Shown: one piece after another, positions 1 to 6,681 of the stretch
Position numbering within the stretch: the stretch's first letter is position 1
How the letters are laid out: each line of letters opens with the position of its first letter
IMG/VR virus record: IMGVR_UViG_3300042691_025327
Coordinates: 1-28,030 of that record
Length of the DNA: 28,030 nucleotides
Strand: one strand, 5' to 3'
Source of the DNA: a virus
Program-made: the position numbers and the translations under genes
Notes under the pieces: generated by a model
Told to the model about the DNA's origin: nothing
The model's input: the letters and a program-made list of their open reading frames with translations, nothing else
Databases searched by the model: none

Positions 1-2
1 CA

Positions 3-491
3 GAAGAACTCACCGAAAAGGATTTTGATGGATTTGATTATTGGTTGGCGAATGTAAGTTGTCCATTCTTCTATGATGGTGTTAGGTATATTCCTAAGAT
101 CAAAGAGTTTGCAGAACGAGCACAATCTTTTGGGATTGATGTTCAGATTGCAATTATTGTGAGAGAACCAAACATTAATGCTCAGCAGCAACTCCGTGTA
201 AGAAAAGAGATTACAACTCCTATTGCTCAGGATTACTATTATAATACTCTTATTCCTTCTGGATTTAAAATACACTTCTTAGATAATGAAGCATTCTTTT
301 TGCATCGCCAACATTATCTAAAGTGGGTGAGCGAACTTTTAGACTTCCCAGTTGATTATGATAATCCTGATATCTTTAAGTTTATTGTGGATGATCCAAA
401 TAAAAAATATGTTAAGTATATTGATGAATATTGGTTGGACAAAGAGGTGTTGGATGGTGTAAGATCGAAGAAAGAGAGAGGAGTTTCCTAA
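3..491 (+). CDS. 5'-truncated hypothetical protein, possibly P-loop/sulfotransferase-like C-terminal part
   Basis: The frame is open from the window edge, so the true start lies upstream and 162 residues are visible. The visible part contains a strand-like IAIIVREP stretch followed by an Arg-rich helix (LRVRKE), then a C-terminal segment with HYLKWVSELLDFPVDYD and DPNKKYVKYIDEYWLD. A strand ending in R-x-P followed by an amphipathic helix would fit the back half of a sulfotransferase or kinase P-loop fold, but no P-loop is visible and the assignment is a guess. The stop overlaps the next start (TAATG), which suggests co-translation. It sits just upstream of the carbamoyltransferase region. 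Confidence 0.75.
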   Translation, partial: EELTEKDFDGFDYWLANVSCPFFYDGVRYIPKIKEFAERAQSFGIDVQIAIIVREPNINAQQQLRVRKEITTPIAQDYYYNTLIPSGFKIHFLDNEAFFLHRQHYLKWVSELLDFPVDYDNPDIFKFIVDDPNKKYVKYIDEYWLDKEVLDGVRSKKERGVS

Positions 492-670
492 TGAACACTA
501 GTCCACAATTTCCTTATCCTGGATTTCCTTATAAATTACAACATTTGGATAAAAAAGATAAGAAAGTTTGTTACTTTGAATGCAAAGAACACCTGGATAA
601 ATATCTACTGAGAAATAATCTGAAGAAAAAGGACGTTAACATTGAAATTAATAAAAAAACTAATAAGTGA
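491..670 (+). CDS. Small conserved-type hypothetical protein, 59 aa
   Basis: The ATG overlaps the previous stop (TAATG) and is preceded by a strong purine-rich ribosome site (AGAGGAG, about 6 bases upstream), so this start is preferred over an upstream alternative start at 431. The product is small and very basic in its C-terminal half (LKKKDVNIEINKKTNK). It has two Cys residues in the segment KVCYFECKEHLDKYLL. It resembles small proteins I associate with marine T4-like cyanophages, but I know no function for it. Confidence 0.7.
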   Translation: MNTSPQFPYPGFPYKLQHLDKKDKKVCYFECKEHLDKYLLRNNLKKKDVNIEINKKTNK

Positions 671-742
671 TATTAAAGATTATTATTACTTGATTAGATT
701 GAAAAAAAGATTAAAAGGAAAAAAAGATCCGTTTATTTACAA

Positions 743-2167
743 ATGATTACTTGGGGAATTTCATCCGAAAGTCATAATGCTGCACTTTCTGTTTTTATGA
801 ATGATACTCTCATTTTTGCGAGTGAAAGTGAGAGATTTAGTGGTATCAAGAATGATCCTCAATTGAATGATGGCATAATTAACTATGCATTATCATTTGG
901 AAAACCAGAATTGGTCTGTTGGTATGAAAACCCATATAAAAAAACACTTAGACAACTTCTTGCTGGTCAAGGATGGATCCAAAACGTCAAGAAGTATGTT
1001 GATGCTCCGATCAAGTATTATGATCACCATTATACTCATGCTTGTGCTGGTTATTTCACCAGCAAGTTTGACGAGTGTTGCGTGGTGGTTATTGATGCTA
1101 TAGGAGAATTTCAAACACTTACAATTTGGGAAGCAAAGGGTAATAAACTAAAACTTAAATTTCAACGTAGATATCCACACAGCGTCGGACTTTGGTACTC
1201 TGCAATGACCCAAAGGTGTGGATTGAAACCAAATGAAGAAGAATATATCCTCATGGGCATGTCTGCTTATGGGGATAAACTGCGTTATGAAAATGATATT
1301 TACCGAGATTTTATAGGATTTAGAACTGCGGCATTTAAAAAAAACTTACATAAAGGATGTAAGGATTGGAGACCAGATATTAATAATACTTTTGATATTG
1401 CTGCTGCAACTCAAGACATTTATGAAACAATATTTAGAGATATACTGCAGAAGGCATCTAATATTGTTAAAAGTAATAATTTAGTTTTGATGGGTGGGTG
1501 TGCGTTGAATTGTGTTGCAAATCCAATTGCGTATTATTATTATGATAATGTGTGGATTATGCCTGCACCTGGAGATAATGGATCTGCAATTGGTGCTGTG
1601 CTTGCACACAAAAAGAAACATATTGATTGGCATGGACCTTATCTTGGATATCATATTAAATCAGTTGCATCAAACGAAGAAATTGTTAATCACTTGATGG
1701 ATCATGGTCTTTGTGGAGTTGCAAGGGGTCGTGCAGAGTTTGGTCCCAGGGCATTAGGTAATCGTAGTTTGCTTGCTGATCCTAGAGATCCTCAGATTAA
1801 GTCAATGGTTAATAATATCAAACAAAGACAACAGTTCAGACCATTTGCTCCTGTGATTATGGAGGAATATGTACATGATTATTTTAGGATGCCTACGAAT
1901 TCTTCACCATATATGCAGTATGCAGTAAAATGTAGATATTCTAAAAAGTTTCCTGCGATTGTTCATGTAGATAAGACAAGTAGAGTTCAAACTGTAAATA
2001 GACAGCAGAATGCAGAACTTTATGATCTTTTGAAATTGTGGTATGAAAAAACTGGTTGTCCTATGTTACTGAATACCAGTTTAAATATTAAAGGAAAACC
2101 AATGGTGAATGACGAAAAAGATTGTAAAGAGTGGGAAGATATGTATAAGGTTAAAGTTTTTATATGA
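743..2167 (+). CDS. NodU/CmcH/TobZ-family carbamoyltransferase
   Basis: A 474-residue member of the family that transfers carbamoyl from carbamoyl phosphate, via carbamoyl-adenylate, to hydroxyls on sugars or natural products. The N-terminal Kae1-like domain opens with ITWGISSESHNAALS. It carries the metal-site motif DHHYTHA (residues 94-100, HxxxH at 95 and 99) and VVVIDAIGE near 118. GGCALNCVAN (251-260) and PAPGDNGSAIGA (274-285) follow. The C-terminal YrdC-like domain has RGRAEFGPRALGNRS (328-342), RPFAPVI and LLNTSLNIKGKP. Many family members are 500-600 residues, so this one is compact; after residue 455 it departs from the usual ending. It overlaps the next gene by ATGA. The acceptor is unknown; a phage- or host-made surface sugar is an inference. 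Confidence 0.95.
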   Translation: MITWGISSESHNAALSVFMNDTLIFASESERFSGIKNDPQLNDGIINYALSFGKPELVCWYENPYKKTLRQLLAGQGWIQNVKKYVDAPIKYYDHHYTHACAGYFTSKFDECCVVVIDAIGEFQTLTIWEAKGNKLKLKFQRRYPHSVGLWYSAMTQRCGLKPNEEEYILMGMSAYGDKLRYENDIYRDFIGFRTAAFKKNLHKGCKDWRPDINNTFDIAAATQDIYETIFRDILQKASNIVKSNNLVLMGGCALNCVANPIAYYYYDNVWIMPAPGDNGSAIGAVLAHKKKHIDWHGPYLGYHIKSVASNEEIVNHLMDHGLCGVARGRAEFGPRALGNRSLLADPRDPQIKSMVNNIKQRQQFRPFAPVIMEEYVHDYFRMPTNSSPYMQYAVKCRYSKKFPAIVHVDKTSRVQTVNRQQNAELYDLLKLWYEKTGCPMLLNTSLNIKGKPMVNDEKDCKEWEDMYKVKVFI

Positions 2168-3531
2168 ATTATACTACAAATTTAGATGAATATTATGAAA
2201 TAAAAACTAGTTTTGATGGAGTAACTTATCATAAAGTTAATGAGAAAAATAATATAGATGATGGAATTTATATTAATAAAAACTATGATAAAGTTGTTTT
2301 AGTTGCCTATGAATATAGTTCTGGGGGAAATTTTTTAATAAATTCTTTATCTCTTAGTGATGATGTTTGTTCTTCTTTTAATTCTATTAAAGAAAAGGAG
2401 GAATATTTTAATAAAAGTTTAAATGATATAAATTTGTATTGGTCAGACTTTACTATTTGTGATAAATTTTTTACTTATGAAGATATTAAAAATAATAATA
2501 AAGAAAAGTATTTTTTCATATTTACACATATTGTTGATAAAGAAGAAACTAAGTCTCAAATAAATTATCATTTAAAACGTTTAAAAAATTGTAAAGTAAT
2601 ATATTTCGTAAACTCACATCTTTTTGTTAAATTAAGAAGGTGTGTTCATAATTATAAAGGATCATATAATTTTTCTAAATTTAAATCTTTGGATAATATT
2701 AAATTTTCTGATTATTTTACATTATCAGAAAAAGATAAAACAGCACTGAAAAATAAGTATACTGATGTAAAAAAATATTCTTATTGTGATCTAAGCACAA
2801 AACAAGAAATTTATATATGGGATGTAAATTCATTTTTATCTGAAGAAGATTATTTAAATGATATAAAACAATTTTATATTGGTTTTAATTTATCCAAATT
2901 TGATGAAAAGTCTTTGAGAAAAATTTATAGATCATGGATTAAAAAACTATCTGATTTATCAGAAATTCCTATACCAAAAAAATATAAACCATGGACAGCA
3001 CTTATATCAAAGTTGTATAATGATGATATGGATTTTCTTGATGTTAGAACTAGTACATTATACCAAAATTTTGATTTCGACCTTGATAACGAAAAAGCAA
3101 TATTATTTTTGACGGAATCAAAATATGATTTTAATCTTGTTGTTAATTGTCTATCTTTTAGTAAATATGTTTCATGTTCAAAAACATTAAGATATGATTT
3201 TCTAATTGAAAACATAAATGATAGATATTTCTTTTTAAATGATTGTACCGCTGAAGGTAAATACTTTTTTATTGTTGATCATTTGTGGACTAAAAGAACA
3301 TTAAGTTTTCATAAATCACATTGGAAAAATTCAACTGTTATAGTTTGTAGTGAAAATGAATATTATAATGATTTGGCATATAAATGGGACCCTAATTTCT
3401 ATCTAAAATTGAAAGACTTTTTAATTAATATTAAAAAATTATATAATTTTCTTGGTTTTGATGATTATGATGAGGATTTAATAAAAAAATACTATATTGC
3501 ATGGATGAGTAATAAAAAAATTGACAATTAA
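2164..3531 (+). CDS. Two-repeat AT-rich protein, possible sulfotransferase-like fold
   Basis: 455 residues, coupled to the carbamoyltransferase by an ATGA overlap. It consists of two related halves. Residues about 42-60 (YDKVVLVAYEYSSGGNFL) align with about 312-330 (NEKAILFLTESKYDFNLV). KYFFIFTHIV aligns with KYFFIVDHLW, and WDVNSFLSEEDYLNDIKQFY with WDPNFYLKLKDFLINIKKLY, each followed by a Y-x-x-W helix. The first half has a strand-loop-helix with SSGG that could bind phosphate, as in sulfotransferases; the second half lacks it. The gene is extremely AT-rich (11 of 60 bases G+C in the line starting at 2161). The repeat structure is seen directly; the sulfotransferase idea is inference at perhaps one in three. 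Confidence 0.88.
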   Translation: MNYTTNLDEYYEIKTSFDGVTYHKVNEKNNIDDGIYINKNYDKVVLVAYEYSSGGNFLINSLSLSDDVCSSFNSIKEKEEYFNKSLNDINLYWSDFTICDKFFTYEDIKNNNKEKYFFIFTHIVDKEETKSQINYHLKRLKNCKVIYFVNSHLFVKLRRCVHNYKGSYNFSKFKSLDNIKFSDYFTLSEKDKTALKNKYTDVKKYSYCDLSTKQEIYIWDVNSFLSEEDYLNDIKQFYIGFNLSKFDEKSLRKIYRSWIKKLSDLSEIPIPKKYKPWTALISKLYNDDMDFLDVRTSTLYQNFDFDLDNEKAILFLTESKYDFNLVVNCLSFSKYVSCSKTLRYDFLIENINDRYFFLNDCTAEGKYFFIVDHLWTKRTLSFHKSHWKNSTVIVCSENEYYNDLAYKWDPNFYLKLKDFLINIKKLYNFLGFDDYDEDLIKKYYIAWMSNKKIDN

Positions 3532-3554
3532 AAATACTTCTGATAAATTGGATA

Positions 3555-3716
3555 ATGTCTTTTCTAAAAACTATGACCACTAAAACGCACGTACAAAAAG
3601 ATGGAACTATTTGGGAATGGATTGAAACCCCAGAACTCAAAGAATGGATTTCTGTACAAGTAGCAAAAAAGACGCTTCTTCAACTTGACGATCCTAAAGT
3701 AAAAAATAATAACTGA
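3555..3716 (+). CDS. Small hypothetical protein, 53 aa
   Basis: An open frame starting MSFLKTMTTKTHVQKDG with a Trp-rich middle (TIWEWIETPELKEWIS). It fills the gap between the two-repeat protein and the next gene, whose start lies two bases after this stop. A second in-frame ATG at 3573 is an alternative start. No family recognised. Confidence 0.6.
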   Translation: MSFLKTMTTKTHVQKDGTIWEWIETPELKEWISVQVAKKTLLQLDDPKVKNNN

Positions 3717-3718
3717 AT

Positions 3719-3925
3719 ATGGAAAAAACATTTATTGATGATGCTTTTTATGTTGAACAAAAAAGATGGGGAACATGGCAATCATATGATAAAGAAGGTA
3801 ACGGGTTATTAACATCATTAACTGAAACACAATGTATTTCTGCTACTAGATGGTATCTGAAGAAAAAACAAGAAGGATTTGATGATGTGCAGGTTTATGA
3901 AGGTGTTGTAGGTGGAAAACTCTAA
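3719..3925 (+). CDS. Small conserved-type hypothetical protein, 68 aa
   Basis: Begins MEKTFIDDAFYVEQKRWGTW and contains SLTETQCISATRWYLKKKQE. The mix of aromatic and charged residues suggests a small globular domain. It begins two bases after the upstream stop, in a run of tightly packed small genes. It resembles short proteins of T4-like cyanophages; function unknown. Confidence 0.72.
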   Translation: MEKTFIDDAFYVEQKRWGTWQSYDKEGNGLLTSLTETQCISATRWYLKKKQEGFDDVQVYEGVVGGKL

Positions 3926-4073
3926 TAATTATCCATATCATGTTTTAGATCCTACGACACCATGGTTTGAGTGGTTATCATACTGTGAATGTTGTCTTAG
4001 TTTAGGTGTTGAACCACGACTTGGTAGGTTTATGCGTTATAGAGAATATCTTAAAGAAGTTGGACTTTTATGA
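3912..4073 (+). CDS. Small hypothetical protein with GTG start, 53 aa
   Basis: Reads from a GTG at 3912, overlapping the previous gene by 14 bases, and ends in an ATGA overlap with the next gene. The product has an aromatic start (TPWFEWLSYCECCLSLG) and ends RFMRYREYLKEVGLL. The frame has no other start upstream of the conserved-looking part, so GTG is favoured. It was found by reading the gap between neighbours. Function unknown. Confidence 0.6.
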   Translation: MENSNNYPYHVLDPTTPWFEWLSYCECCLSLGVEPRLGRFMRYREYLKEVGLL

Positions 4074-4288
4074 AAGTAAGAACCAAAAAAATTATCTTTT
4101 TTTGTATTATTGCATGGGCATTTTTTACAACAATAATTAGTCTCAATTTAATGAATAGAATTACTAAATTGGAAATTAATCAAGCGTTTAATGATGAAAA
4201 TGTTAAATCTTCAATTCAAAGATTATCATATGACATACATCAACTTCGGATAAATACCACACAGTATGATGGTGAAAATTTTGAATGA
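4070..4288 (+). CDS. Small single-pass membrane protein, 72 aa
   Basis: A basic N-terminus (MKVRTKK) is followed by a hydrophobic segment at about residues 8-27 (IIFFCIIAWAFFTTIISLNL), then a hydrophilic tail predicted to be helical. By the positive-inside rule the tail would lie outside the cytoplasm. Start and stop both overlap neighbours by ATGA, so it belongs to a translationally coupled run leading to ferredoxin. Function unknown. Confidence 0.68.
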   Translation: MKVRTKKIIFFCIIAWAFFTTIISLNLMNRITKLEINQAFNDENVKSSIQRLSYDIHQLRINTTQYDGENFE

Positions 4289-4545
4289 ATAATATCATTT
4301 CTTGGATTTTTGGACCAAAAAAAGAACAAAAATACGTGATCAATTGTATTGATCATAATGAAGGTAAAAAAACTTCTTTGATGGAATTGATTTCTAATTT
4401 GGAAGAGAGAATTGAAAAATTAGAAAAAGAGAACATTGAACTTACTAATTCATTATATGAGGTTGAAAATACTTTACAATCTCAAATTGATGAGATAAAA
4501 TTGCCTATATATAACTTACAAATGTATACCTTAGGAGAAAAATAA
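4285..4545 (+). CDS. Small coiled-coil protein, 86 aa
   Basis: After an N-terminal stretch with Trp and Phe (IISWIFGPKKEQKYV), residues about 33-75 carry a clear heptad pattern (LISNLEERIEKLEKENIEL and following), predicting an oligomeric coiled coil. The ATGA overlap couples it to the membrane protein before it. It ends directly before the ferredoxin start. A partner role with the upstream membrane protein is possible but unproven. Confidence 0.66.
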   Translation: MNNIISWIFGPKKEQKYVINCIDHNEGKKTSLMELISNLEERIEKLEKENIELTNSLYEVENTLQSQIDEIKLPIYNLQMYTLGEK

Positions 4546-4836
4546 ATGTCTTTTGATATTACGTTCGTAAATGCTGATGGGGTAGAAACTGTAGTACCTT
4601 GTGAAGCAGATCAATATATTCTTGAAGCAGCAGATGAAGCAGGTGTAGATCTTCCTTATTCTTGTCGTGCTGGTGCATGTTCTTCTTGTGCTGGTAAAGT
4701 CATTGAAGGTGAAGTTGACAATTCTGAACAAACTTTTCTTGATGACGATCAGATGAATGAAGGATTTACTCTTTTGTGTGTTGCATATCCACTTTCTGAT
4801 TGTAAAATTCTTACTGAACAAGAGGAAAATCTATAA
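4546..4836 (+). CDS. petF: Plant/cyanobacterial-type 2Fe-2S ferredoxin
   Basis: 96 residues, the normal length for a photosynthetic-type ferredoxin. All four cluster ligands are present: Cys40, Cys45 and Cys48 in [13 protein letters not shown], and Cys78 in TLLCVAYP. The acidic composition also fits. In cyanobacteria such ferredoxins carry electrons from photosystem I to FNR, bilin reductases, nitrogen assimilation and thioredoxin reductase. Marine T4-like cyanophages are known to carry petF as an auxiliary metabolic gene, for example with the phage bilin reductase PebS. No bilin reductase is visible here, so the partner may be encoded elsewhere or be a host enzyme. It overlaps the next gene by TAATG. 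Confidence 0.96.
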   Translation: MSFDITFVNADGVETVVPCEADQYILEAADEAGVDLPYSCRAGACSSCAGKVIEGEVDNSEQTFLDDDQMNEGFTLLCVAYPLSDCKILTEQEENL

Positions 4837-5018
4837 TGTATGAAGAGTTAAACACATTTGAAACTGCTCTTTCTCATTTTGGGACTAGAGTTGATATTAT
4901 ATGTGCTTTAGAAATGGGAGGAAAAATTGATGCTGAAACTGCTTACAAAAATATTAAATTTGAACTTAAAGAACTCAAAAAAATTAGAAAACGTTCAAAA
5001 AAAGACCAGGATATGTGA
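4836..5018 (+). CDS. Small helical hypothetical protein, 60 aa
   Basis: Starts in a TAATG overlap with ferredoxin. The sequence is mostly helical, with a very basic end (ELKELKKIRKRSKKDQ). The contiguous position suggests co-expression with ferredoxin. It resembles a small cyanophage protein of unknown function. The run of seven A residues at 4997-5003 lies near its end (see the zinc-ribbon frame below). Confidence 0.7.
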   Translation: MYEELNTFETALSHFGTRVDIICALEMGGKIDAETAYKNIKFELKELKKIRKRSKKDQDM

Positions 5019-5136
5019 CAAATGTGGAGTTGAAAAACCCCTAACTATTGAAAATTTTCAAACTGTGAAATATTTCAGAGATGGGTTTTCTTATTACTGT
5101 AATGAGTGTTCTACCGTAAATGGTAAGTCTAAATAA
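4930..5136 (+). CDS. Zinc-ribbon-like small protein (start uncertain)
   Basis: The convincing part is the last 40 or so residues, which contain RICDKCGVEKPLTIENFQ and then YYCNECS: two CxxC pairs about 26 residues apart, the pattern of a small zinc ribbon common in phage proteins. The frame runs in +1 relative to the upstream gene and overlaps it by about 90 bases. No ATG or GTG lies just before the Cys pair, so the start could be ATG 4930, TTG 4960, or expression could need a frameshift at the A-run. The coding evidence is the Cys pattern only. Confidence 0.5.
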   Translation: MLKLLTKILNLNLKNSKKLENVQKKTRICDKCGVEKPLTIENFQTVKYFRDGFSYYCNECSTVNGKSK

Positions 5137-5153
5137 CAATAAATAAGTAAATA
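5128..5153 (+). promoter_or_regulatory. Late-promoter-like triple TAAATA element
   Basis: Three TAAATA copies lie at 5130, 5140 and 5148, just upstream of the first fibre-tip gene at 5175. T4 late promoters centre on TATAAATA and related cyanophages use CTAAATA-like motifs; the first copy here reads CTAAATA. Structural genes downstream fit late expression. AT-richness makes chance copies likely, so confidence is moderate. Confidence 0.45.
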
Positions 5154-5174
5154 ACAAAGAAATCTTGAGATACG

Positions 5175-5735
5175 ATGGCAGTATTAACCGCAACTGGTGT
5201 CACTTTTAGTGATGCTACATCATTAACATCTAAGTATGGAGTGTTACCGCAATCCACAGTATCTGTATTTTTTCAAGCAGCAGCACCTACTGGTTGGACA
5301 AAAAGTACAACCCACGATGATAAAGCATTGAGAGTTGTAAGTGGAACTGGTGGTGGATTTGGATCTGGTGGTACTGCAGGTGCTGGAGGTATTTCATTTA
5401 CTTCTGCTTTTCCCGCTACAGCAAAACCGATTGCAGTTCCTATTTCAGTAACTGCGCCTGTGACTGCTACTGTTGGCAATACAACTCTTACTACAGCACA
5501 AATACCTCAGCATACTCATAATAGTTTAACTGGATCTGATGCTGCTGCAGCATCAGGATCTTCACAATTTAGAACTCCTGGAAATACTGCTACTGGTGGT
5601 GTAGATAGTCCTTTGGGTACTGGAGGAGCACACACTCACCCATGGACAGGAAACGTGGCACTATCTACGACAGGTAATACTACAATGGACTTGAGAGTTC
5701 AATATGTAGACGTAATTCTTTGCTCATTTAACTAA
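5175..5735 (+). CDS. Fibre-tip / collar-type adhesin, copy 1
   Basis: 186 residues, Gly/Ser/Thr-rich and beta-structured. A collar-like segment (QAAAPTGWTKSTTHDDKALR, 34-53) is followed by VVSGTGGG, then two HxH motifs: PQHTH (His113/115) and GAHTHP (His153/155). It closes with MDLRVQYVDVILC. In T4, HxH motifs in the gp37 receptor-binding tip bind iron in a trimer, and similar motifs occur in collar domains, so a virion host-recognition or tip role is likely. It is a paralogue of the next gene, one base downstream, with the same start (MAVLT) and almost the same C-terminus. A late-type motif lies upstream. Confidence 0.85.
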   Translation: MAVLTATGVTFSDATSLTSKYGVLPQSTVSVFFQAAAPTGWTKSTTHDDKALRVVSGTGGGFGSGGTAGAGGISFTSAFPATAKPIAVPISVTAPVTATVGNTTLTTAQIPQHTHNSLTGSDAAAASGSSQFRTPGNTATGGVDSPLGTGGAHTHPWTGNVALSTTGNTTMDLRVQYVDVILCSFN

Positions 5736-5736
5736 G

Positions 5737-6306
5737 ATGGCGGTTTTAACAAATACTGGAATACAATTTGCTGTTGGTAATGAAATAAATTCAAAGTATT
5801 GGATGTATCCTGTTGGAACAAAAAAATTGTTTGTCCAATCTGCTGCTCCAACTGGATGGACTAAAGATACTACCCATGATAATAAAGCACTGAGAGTTGT
5901 ATCTGGAAATGGTGGTGGAAGTGGTGGTACAAATAGTTTTACTACAACTTTTCCAGCATCTACTATACCAATTTCAGTACCATTTAGTTCAACACCTCAA
6001 GTAACTTCTCCAACTGGGCAAACAACATATACAGTTGGACAAACAACACTTTCAATTACACAAATTCCACAACATACTCACAGTAGTCTTCAAGGAGTAT
6101 CTGGTGGATCTGGTGCAAACCCATTCAGTAATGCTGGAACATTTAGGGTTGCTGGAAGCACTTCAACTCCAGGAATGGTAGAATCGACTGGTGGTGGTGC
6201 TCACGATCATAGTTTTAGTGGAACTGCATCAGTAACAACTACTGGAAACACTGCAATGGACTTGAGAGTTCAATATGTTGATGCTATAATTTGCACATTA
6301 AACTAA
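5737..6306 (+). CDS. Fibre-tip / collar-type adhesin, copy 2
   Basis: 189 residues, paralogous to the preceding gene. It shares AAPTGWTK, THD-KALRVVSG, QIPQHTH (His113/115) and the C-terminal TTGNTAMDLRVQYVDAIIC. The second HxH is HDH (156-158) instead of HTH. The middle (residues about 60-105 and 118-150) is diverged, as expected for a receptor-facing surface. The pair implies a tandem duplication giving two related tips or a hetero-oligomeric tip. Exact virion location cannot be told from sequence. Confidence 0.85.
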   Translation: MAVLTNTGIQFAVGNEINSKYWMYPVGTKKLFVQSAAPTGWTKDTTHDNKALRVVSGNGGGSGGTNSFTTTFPASTIPISVPFSSTPQVTSPTGQTTYTVGQTTLSITQIPQHTHSSLQGVSGGSGANPFSNAGTFRVAGSTSTPGMVESTGGGAHDHSFSGTASVTTTGNTAMDLRVQYVDAIICTLN

Positions 6307-6318
6307 ATATGTTATAAT
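6303..6318 (+). promoter_or_regulatory. CTAAATA motif abutting an extended -10 (TGTTATAAT)
   Basis: Between the second adhesin and the next gene, CTAAATA (6303-6309) runs directly into TGTTATAAT (6310-6318). The latter is a perfect TGn-TATAAT extended -10 about 25 bases before the next start. The first motif resembles a cyanophage late promoter and the second a sigma-70 promoter, so the site could be used at two stages of infection. Confidence 0.5.
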
Positions 6319-6342
6319 TTTTATTAATAGGTTGAAATTATT

Positions 6343-6681
6343 ATGCAAGTAAAACCAGGTAATTATTGTCCACTAATTAAAAAAGATTGTATTGGTCTCA
6401 AATGTGCTTGGTACACGCACGTTAGAGGTATGAACCCAAATACTGGGCAAGAAGTTGATGAATGGTCTTGTGCTATTAATTGGTTGCCAATGATGCTTAT
6501 TGAAAATTCTCAACAACAAAGATCTACTGGCGCTGCTGTAGAATCTTTCAGAAATGAGATGGTCAAAGCAAATGAAACTAATATTAATGTTTTATCTGCA
6601 GCAGCACAAATGTTGCAGGCATCCAGAGATGAGCGTGAAACAAAAATTCTTCCAACTGAAGTAAGAGAGGTAAACGAATGA
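6343..6681 (+). CDS. Cys-motif hypothetical protein, 112 aa
   Basis: The N-terminal part contains CPLIKKDCIGLKCAWYTHV and later EWSC: Cys residues at about 9, 15, 20 and 47, a possible zinc or Fe-S site. The rest is helical and polar. It lies between the fibre-tip genes and a fibre-assembly-like gene, overlapping the latter by ATGA. I associate this type of protein with T4-like cyanophages but know no function. Confidence 0.78.
   Translation: MQVKPGNYCPLIKKDCIGLKCAWYTHVRGMNPNTGQEVDEWSCAINWLPMMLIENSQQQRSTGAAVESFRNEMVKANETNINVLSAAAQMLQASRDERETKILPTEVREVNE

Noticed and set aside
885-1103. Plus-strand frame inside the carbamoyltransferase
   Set aside because: Out of frame with a conserved enzyme, lacks a domain or ribosome site.
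4531-4821. Minus-strand open frame antisense to ferredoxin
   Set aside because: The plus strand has an unmistakable ferredoxin; the antisense product is an Ile/Thr/Arg-rich shadow.
4997-5004. A-AAA-AAG slippery heptamer near the end of the gene at 4836
   Set aside because: The string is present, but a -1 slip does not enter the zinc-ribbon frame; that needs +1 or -2. The classic mechanism does not explain the overlap.
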